10,194 bases of DNA from Bacteroidales bacterium (GTDB lineage: Bacteria; Bacteroidota; Bacteroidia; Bacteroidales; UBA932), in NCBI GenBank assembly GCA_017509375.1, contig JAFWPT010000364.1, positions 1 to 10,194 on the forward strand, read 5' to 3'. Under the pieces are notes generated by a model. It was not told the DNA's origin. It ran no database searches and worked only from the letters and a program-made list of their open reading frames with translations. Positions 6,986 to 10,194 of the stretch are shown here, piece by piece; within the stretch, counting starts at the first letter, position 1, and each line of letters opens with the position of its first letter. Both the position numbers and the translations under genes were made by a program.

Positions 6986-8257
6986 ATGAGACGATTCTGT
7001 ATATGCATTTTGGCGGCGGCGTTCTGCTGCCAGCTCCTGATGGGACAGGATTACATTGTCCCCGAACTGGAAGCCGCCCTGAGGGAAGATCCTGTCAGGG
7101 CCGGAGGCAACTTGTATCCGTACCACCACGGAGACCTTCACGACACGCCGGCGCCCAGAGGCTACAAACCATTCTATATCAGCCACTACGGACGTCACGG
7201 CAGCCGTCATGTCGCGGGTGCCGACAACTACAATCTGGTGAAACAGGTGTTGTATAAGGCCGACAGCCTGGGCATCCTCAGCGAAAAAGGGCGGGAAGTG
7301 CTTGCGGAGACGGAGGCGGTGGAGAATGCCTGGGACGGCATGGACGGCCGCTTGTCTCCCCGTGGCGTGGAGGAACACAAAGGGATTGCCCACAGGATGG
7401 TAAAACGCTTCCCGGAGGTGTTCAAGGGCAAACCGAAGATCCGTGCGCGAAGCAGTACCGTACAACGCTGCCTGGTCAGCATGGCCGCTTTTACTTCTGC
7501 CATGGCCTCCGACAGGCCCAAGGCAGAGTGGAGTTTCGATACGGGAGAGAAGATAATGAAGATAATCGGCGACACCGGAAAGGCAACTCCTGACGTGGAT
7601 GAGCTCCGCGGCACCATCAAGGAGCGCAAATGGAATATCAGCAAAAACTACGGATACGTGCTCGGGCGCTTGTTCACCGATTCCCTTGCGGCTTCCAGGC
7701 TGGTACCGGACGTGAGGAATTTCAACAGGGCCTTGTTCAGGATCGGCTCCATATCCAAGTGCTGGGACATAGAGGACCATATCATGGCGGAATTGCCGTT
7801 TGAATACCTGTATATCAAGTATTCGGATGCCGCCCACTACGACTTTGCCAAGTACGGCAACAGCGCGGAAATAAGCCGTGAGCGTTTTGCCTCTCTGAAT
7901 AAACTGTGGGCCGATTTGGTCTCCAAAGCCGATGAAGCCATTGCAGGAAGCGGATATGCCGCAGACCTTCGTTTCGGCCACGACTGGCCGATCAGCCTGC
8001 TGACGGCTTACATAGGCGTGGAGGGACCGGGGTCCAAACTGTATTACAACGAGCTGGACAAGTATTGGTGGGAATGGAGGGAGCTTTGCATGGCCTCCAA
8101 CCTGCAGATGGTTCTCTATCGCAACAAAGCCGGTCACGTGCTGGTGAAGTTCCTGTACCAGGAGCAGGAGCGCATGCTCCGAGGGCTTGAAAGCGTCAGC
8201 GGCCCCTACTACGACTGGGAGACCGTCCGCGCCAACATCCAAGGTTTCAGAAGATGA
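6986..8257 (+). CDS. Secreted histidine acid phosphatase (histidine-type phosphatase, phytase-like)
   Basis: The 423-residue protein has an N-terminal signal peptide (MRRFCICILAAAFCCQLLMG, cleavage near residue 20-21) and a branch-2 histidine phosphatase domain. The phosphate-binding RHG motif is Arg70-His71-Gly72-Ser73-Arg74, His71 being the phosphorylated nucleophile. A second basic residue appears in IRARSSTVQRC. The proton-donor motif is Gly-His332-Asp333 (FGHDWPI), the HD type of acid phosphatases and phytases rather than the HAE type of MINPP. The lead-in YKPFYISHYGRHGSRH and the preceding RAGGNLYPY are familiar from Bacteroidota homologues. It should hydrolyse phosphomonoesters, possibly inositol or sugar phosphates, in the periplasm. 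The gene begins 4 nt after mutS, and its stop overlaps the glycosyltransferase start by 4 nt (ATGA), so translation is probably coupled. The substrate is not determined. Confidence 0.88.
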   Translation: MRRFCICILAAAFCCQLLMGQDYIVPELEAALREDPVRAGGNLYPYHHGDLHDTPAPRGYKPFYISHYGRHGSRHVAGADNYNLVKQVLYKADSLGILSEKGREVLAETEAVENAWDGMDGRLSPRGVEEHKGIAHRMVKRFPEVFKGKPKIRARSSTVQRCLVSMAAFTSAMASDRPKAEWSFDTGEKIMKIIGDTGKATPDVDELRGTIKERKWNISKNYGYVLGRLFTDSLAASRLVPDVRNFNRALFRIGSISKCWDIEDHIMAELPFEYLYIKYSDAAHYDFAKYGNSAEISRERFASLNKLWADLVSKADEAIAGSGYAADLRFGHDWPISLLTAYIGVEGPGSKLYYNELDKYWWEWRELCMASNLQMVLYRNKAGHVLVKFLYQEQERMLRGLESVSGPYYDWETVRANIQGFRR

Positions 8258-9537
8258 AAAAAGTACTGATAATCACATACTACTGGCCTCCCACAGGAGG
8301 CAGCGGGGTGCAGCGCTGGGTGAAATTCACCAAGTACCTGAGGCGCTTCGGCTGGGAACCTGTCATCTACACCCCCGAAAACCCCGAGCAGCTGGCAATG
8401 GACGAAAGCCTCCTTACCGATATACCTTCCGGCATCACCGTGCTGAAGAGCCATATCAGCGAACCTTATGCCCTGTATCGCAAGTTTTTCGGCGGCTCCT
8501 CCGCAAAGGGGGCCGGGGTAAATCCCTTGAACCAGCAGAAAAAGAGTTTCAAACAGCAGCTGGCGGTGTTCCTGAGGGGTAATCTATTCTTCCCCGACCC
8601 GCGTGCCGGCTGGGTAAAGCCATCCGTGAGCTTCCTGTCCAAGTATTTGAATGACAACCCCGTGGATGCTGTTGTCACTACCGGACCGCCTCATTCCATG
8701 CACCTTATAGGATTGGAACTGCACCGGAAAACCGGAGTCCGCTGGATTGCGGATTTCCGCGATCCCTGGACGGAGATGCACTATTTCAAGCACATGGGGC
8801 TGCTGCCCTGGGTCGCCGCAAGACACCGCCGCGTGGAGCAGGAAGTGCTGGACGAAGCAGATGTAGTCATAGCCGTATCCGCCCCGGTAAGGGAGGATTT
8901 CCAGGCCAGGACCAAGACGCCCGTGGTGCTTATCACCAACGGGTACGACGAAGACGATTTTGCTTCGGAACCTGCTGAACTGCCCGCCGACCGCTTTACC
9001 ATAGTGCATACCGGCCTCTTCGCTTCCGACGGCAACCCTCTGGTACTTTGGGATGTGCTCGCGCGTAAATGTGCATCGGACAGCAACTTCAAAGCCCAGT
9101 TGCGCATCTGTCTGGCCGGGAAGACCGATCCGGAAGTGCTGGAAGCCATTGCCTTGCGGGGCTTGTCGGAGAATCTGGAGAACCTGGGCTACCTGCCTCA
9201 TTGGCAATCGGTGCGGCTTCAGCGTTCCGCCAATGTTCTCATATTGCCGCTGCGCCAGGAACCGGAGTACAAGAAGGCCCTCCCCGGAAAGATTTTCGAG
9301 TATCTGGCTGCCAGGCGTCCGGTCTTGGGCATTGGCCAGGAGAACGGGGCGGCGGCCGGGGTGCTCAAAGATTCCGGAGCCGGGGTAATGTACGATTGGG
9401 AGCGGGTAGAGCCGGTGCGCAACTACATAGAGAGCGCCTGGGAACGCCACTTGCTAGGCACCGACAAAGCTCCGGAAGGAGATATCAGGAAGTATTCCCG
9501 TATTGCACTTACTGAACAGCTGACCAAGATATTATGA
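8254..9537 (+). CDS. Glycosyltransferase, GT-B fold (GT4-like)
   Basis: This 427-residue cytosolic protein has the two-domain layout of GT-B enzymes. The N-terminal acceptor domain starts with KKVLIITYYWPPTGGSG, containing the Gly-rich loop (residues 14-18), and carries the DFRDPW motif (167-172) typical of a Bacteroidota group-1 glycosyltransferase subfamily. The C-terminal donor domain has LPGKIFEYLAARRPVLGIG, in which Glu349 is a likely nucleotide-sugar ligand. It has no signal peptide or obvious membrane helix. It would transfer a sugar from an activated donor to a surface glycan, lipid or protein; neither donor nor acceptor can be read here. Its ATG overlaps the phosphatase stop and its TGA overlaps the next ATG, both as ATGA, showing tight coupling. 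It could belong to envelope or exopolysaccharide synthesis, but no other biosynthesis genes are in view. Confidence 0.87.
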   Translation: MKKVLIITYYWPPTGGSGVQRWVKFTKYLRRFGWEPVIYTPENPEQLAMDESLLTDIPSGITVLKSHISEPYALYRKFFGGSSAKGAGVNPLNQQKKSFKQQLAVFLRGNLFFPDPRAGWVKPSVSFLSKYLNDNPVDAVVTTGPPHSMHLIGLELHRKTGVRWIADFRDPWTEMHYFKHMGLLPWVAARHRRVEQEVLDEADVVIAVSAPVREDFQARTKTPVVLITNGYDEDDFASEPAELPADRFTIVHTGLFASDGNPLVLWDVLARKCASDSNFKAQLRICLAGKTDPEVLEAIALRGLSENLENLGYLPHWQSVRLQRSANVLILPLRQEPEYKKALPGKIFEYLAARRPVLGIGQENGAAAGVLKDSGAGVMYDWERVEPVRNYIESAWERHLLGTDKAPEGDIRKYSRIALTEQLTKIL

Positions 9538-10121
9538 GTTCGGTGTATTCAAGGGTGGAGTTCCGGTGCAGGAACTGCGGAGAGAGCTCCGAACAGCTGG
9601 TGTACAGGCATATAGACGCCGTAGCCGAGCCCGAGCTCAAGGCCCGGGTGCTGAGCGGCGAGCTGTTTCTGTTTACTTGTCCGCACTGCGGGTTCAAGAG
9701 TCTGGCAGATTCCCCGGTGATATACAGGGATGAGCATTTGCTGGTATGCCTTTCAGACCGTAGTCTTTCCGTAGAGGGGCTGGAGGATTTGCACGGCAGG
9801 CTGGTTTCCGACGTAGGCTCGCTCATCGAAAAAGTGAAGATTTTCGATGCCGGCTTGGATGACGTGCCGCTGGAACTGTGCAAGTTCGTAACCCGTCAGG
9901 AACTCGGTAAAGATGTGGATTTCAAGTTTTTGCGCCTTGACGGAGCAGATAATGACATTATACTTGCTTACCCGGAAGGCGGGCAGATGCAGATGTTGGC
10001 TATAGGCTTCAACGTGTATGAGGACTGCCGTGCTATAGTGAACCGCAATCCTTCCTTGCTTGAAGGGGTCCACGGCCTTGTGCGTGTGGACAGGCAGTGG
10101 GTAGAACAATTTTTACGCTGA
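9534..10121 (+). CDS. CpXC-type zinc-ribbon protein of unknown function
   Basis: The 195-residue product has two N-terminal cysteine pairs: Cys12-x-x-Cys15 (FRCRNCGES) and Cys49-Pro-His-Cys52 (FTCPHCGFKS). These are spaced as in the CpXC domain, a presumed zinc ribbon of unknown role. The remaining roughly 140 residues are hydrophilic, with no signal peptide or membrane helix, and include alternating acidic and hydrophobic stretches but no catalytic motif I recognise. It is probably cytosolic. The start overlaps the glycosyltransferase stop by 4 nt, and its TGA shares one base with the next ATG (TGATG), so it is embedded in the operon. The family assignment rests on the cysteine pattern and length. 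The function is not known and should not be guessed beyond metal binding and possible interaction with its operon partners. Confidence 0.75.
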   Translation: MSSVYSRVEFRCRNCGESSEQLVYRHIDAVAEPELKARVLSGELFLFTCPHCGFKSLADSPVIYRDEHLLVCLSDRSLSVEGLEDLHGRLVSDVGSLIEKVKIFDAGLDDVPLELCKFVTRQELGKDVDFKFLRLDGADNDIILAYPEGGQMQMLAIGFNVYEDCRAIVNRNPSLLEGVHGLVRVDRQWVEQFLR

Positions 10122-10194
10122 TGAAAAAGAATCTTCTGATATGTCTGGGCATAGTGCTGGGATTCCTGGTGCTATCGTATGCCTTTGTACCTCA
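10121..10194 (+). CDS. Start of a membrane-anchored or secreted protein, cut by window edge
   Basis: ATG 10121 overlaps the TGA of the CpXC gene by one base and opens a frame that continues to the window end. The visible 24 complete codons encode a Lys-Lys-Asn start and a hydrophobic stretch (LLICLGIVLGFLVLSYAFV), i.e. a first transmembrane helix or signal anchor. The pattern, helix followed by aromatic and Pro residues, resembles the N-terminus of large Bacteroidota YfhO-type membrane proteins, but too little is present to assign a family. It appears to be the fifth gene of the mutS operon. Confidence 0.6.
   Translation, partial: MKKNLLICLGIVLGFLVLSYAFVP

Noticed and set aside
6743..8242. 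499-codon open frame on the - strand opposite the phosphatase gene
   Set aside because: It is antisense to a gene with clear RHG and HD motifs; it has no domain, no signal and a low-quality composition.

Overview
The window looks like a chromosomal segment of a Bacteroidota bacterium, probably a gut-type member of the Bacteroidales. Four things point there. The MutS Walker A loop reads GPNMAGKS rather than the common GPNMGGKS. A near-perfect Bacteroidota promoter (TTTG, 19 nt, TAACTTTG) precedes mutS. Start sites lack strong Shine-Dalgarno sequences. The gene content is rich in exported carbohydrate-active and lipoprotein genes. The genus cannot be fixed from the sequence alone.

Left half (1-4266) is a carbohydrate-related block. 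On the + strand are the 3' part of an SGNH/GDSL hydrolase gene (cut by the window edge) and, 5 nt later, a right-handed beta-helix (pectate-lyase-like) lipoprotein gene. In this sequence that gene is broken by an apparent one-base deletion near position 932, between its lipobox and the start of its catalytic-type fold. Facing it on the - strand are a divergent GH28 (polygalacturonase-like) gene and, just downstream of it, a small VOC/glyoxalase-fold lipoprotein gene. The two transcription units converge with only 7 nt between stop codons. A hairpin plus a 7-T tract that could terminate the - strand unit lies inside the end of the beta-helix gene. Together these genes suggest periplasmic or envelope-bound processing of an acidic, perhaps acetylated, plant-type polysaccharide; the substrate is inference.

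The 105-nt divergent region (4267-4371) separates GH28 from mutS. It holds two outward-facing Bacteroidota-type promoters whose -33 boxes flank a 15-nt inverted repeat. The GH28 promoter sits so close to the start codon that its transcript would be almost leaderless.

Right half (4372-10194) is a tightly packed + strand operon: mutS (mismatch repair ATPase), a secreted histidine acid phosphatase, a GT4-like glycosyltransferase, a CpXC-type zinc-ribbon protein, and the first 25 codons of a membrane-anchored or secreted protein. Gaps are 4 nt or less, and three junctions overlap by 1 or 4 nt, so the genes are probably co-transcribed and partly translationally coupled. Functionally the set is mixed: DNA repair followed by envelope and sugar functions.

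I see no tRNA, rRNA, CRISPR array, insertion sequence or phage module. The only gene-free stretch is the 105-nt divergent promoter region. The most notable observations are the frameshifted lipoprotein gene, the VOC lipoprotein tied to GH28, the non-canonical GH28 active site and the symmetrical divergent promoter region.
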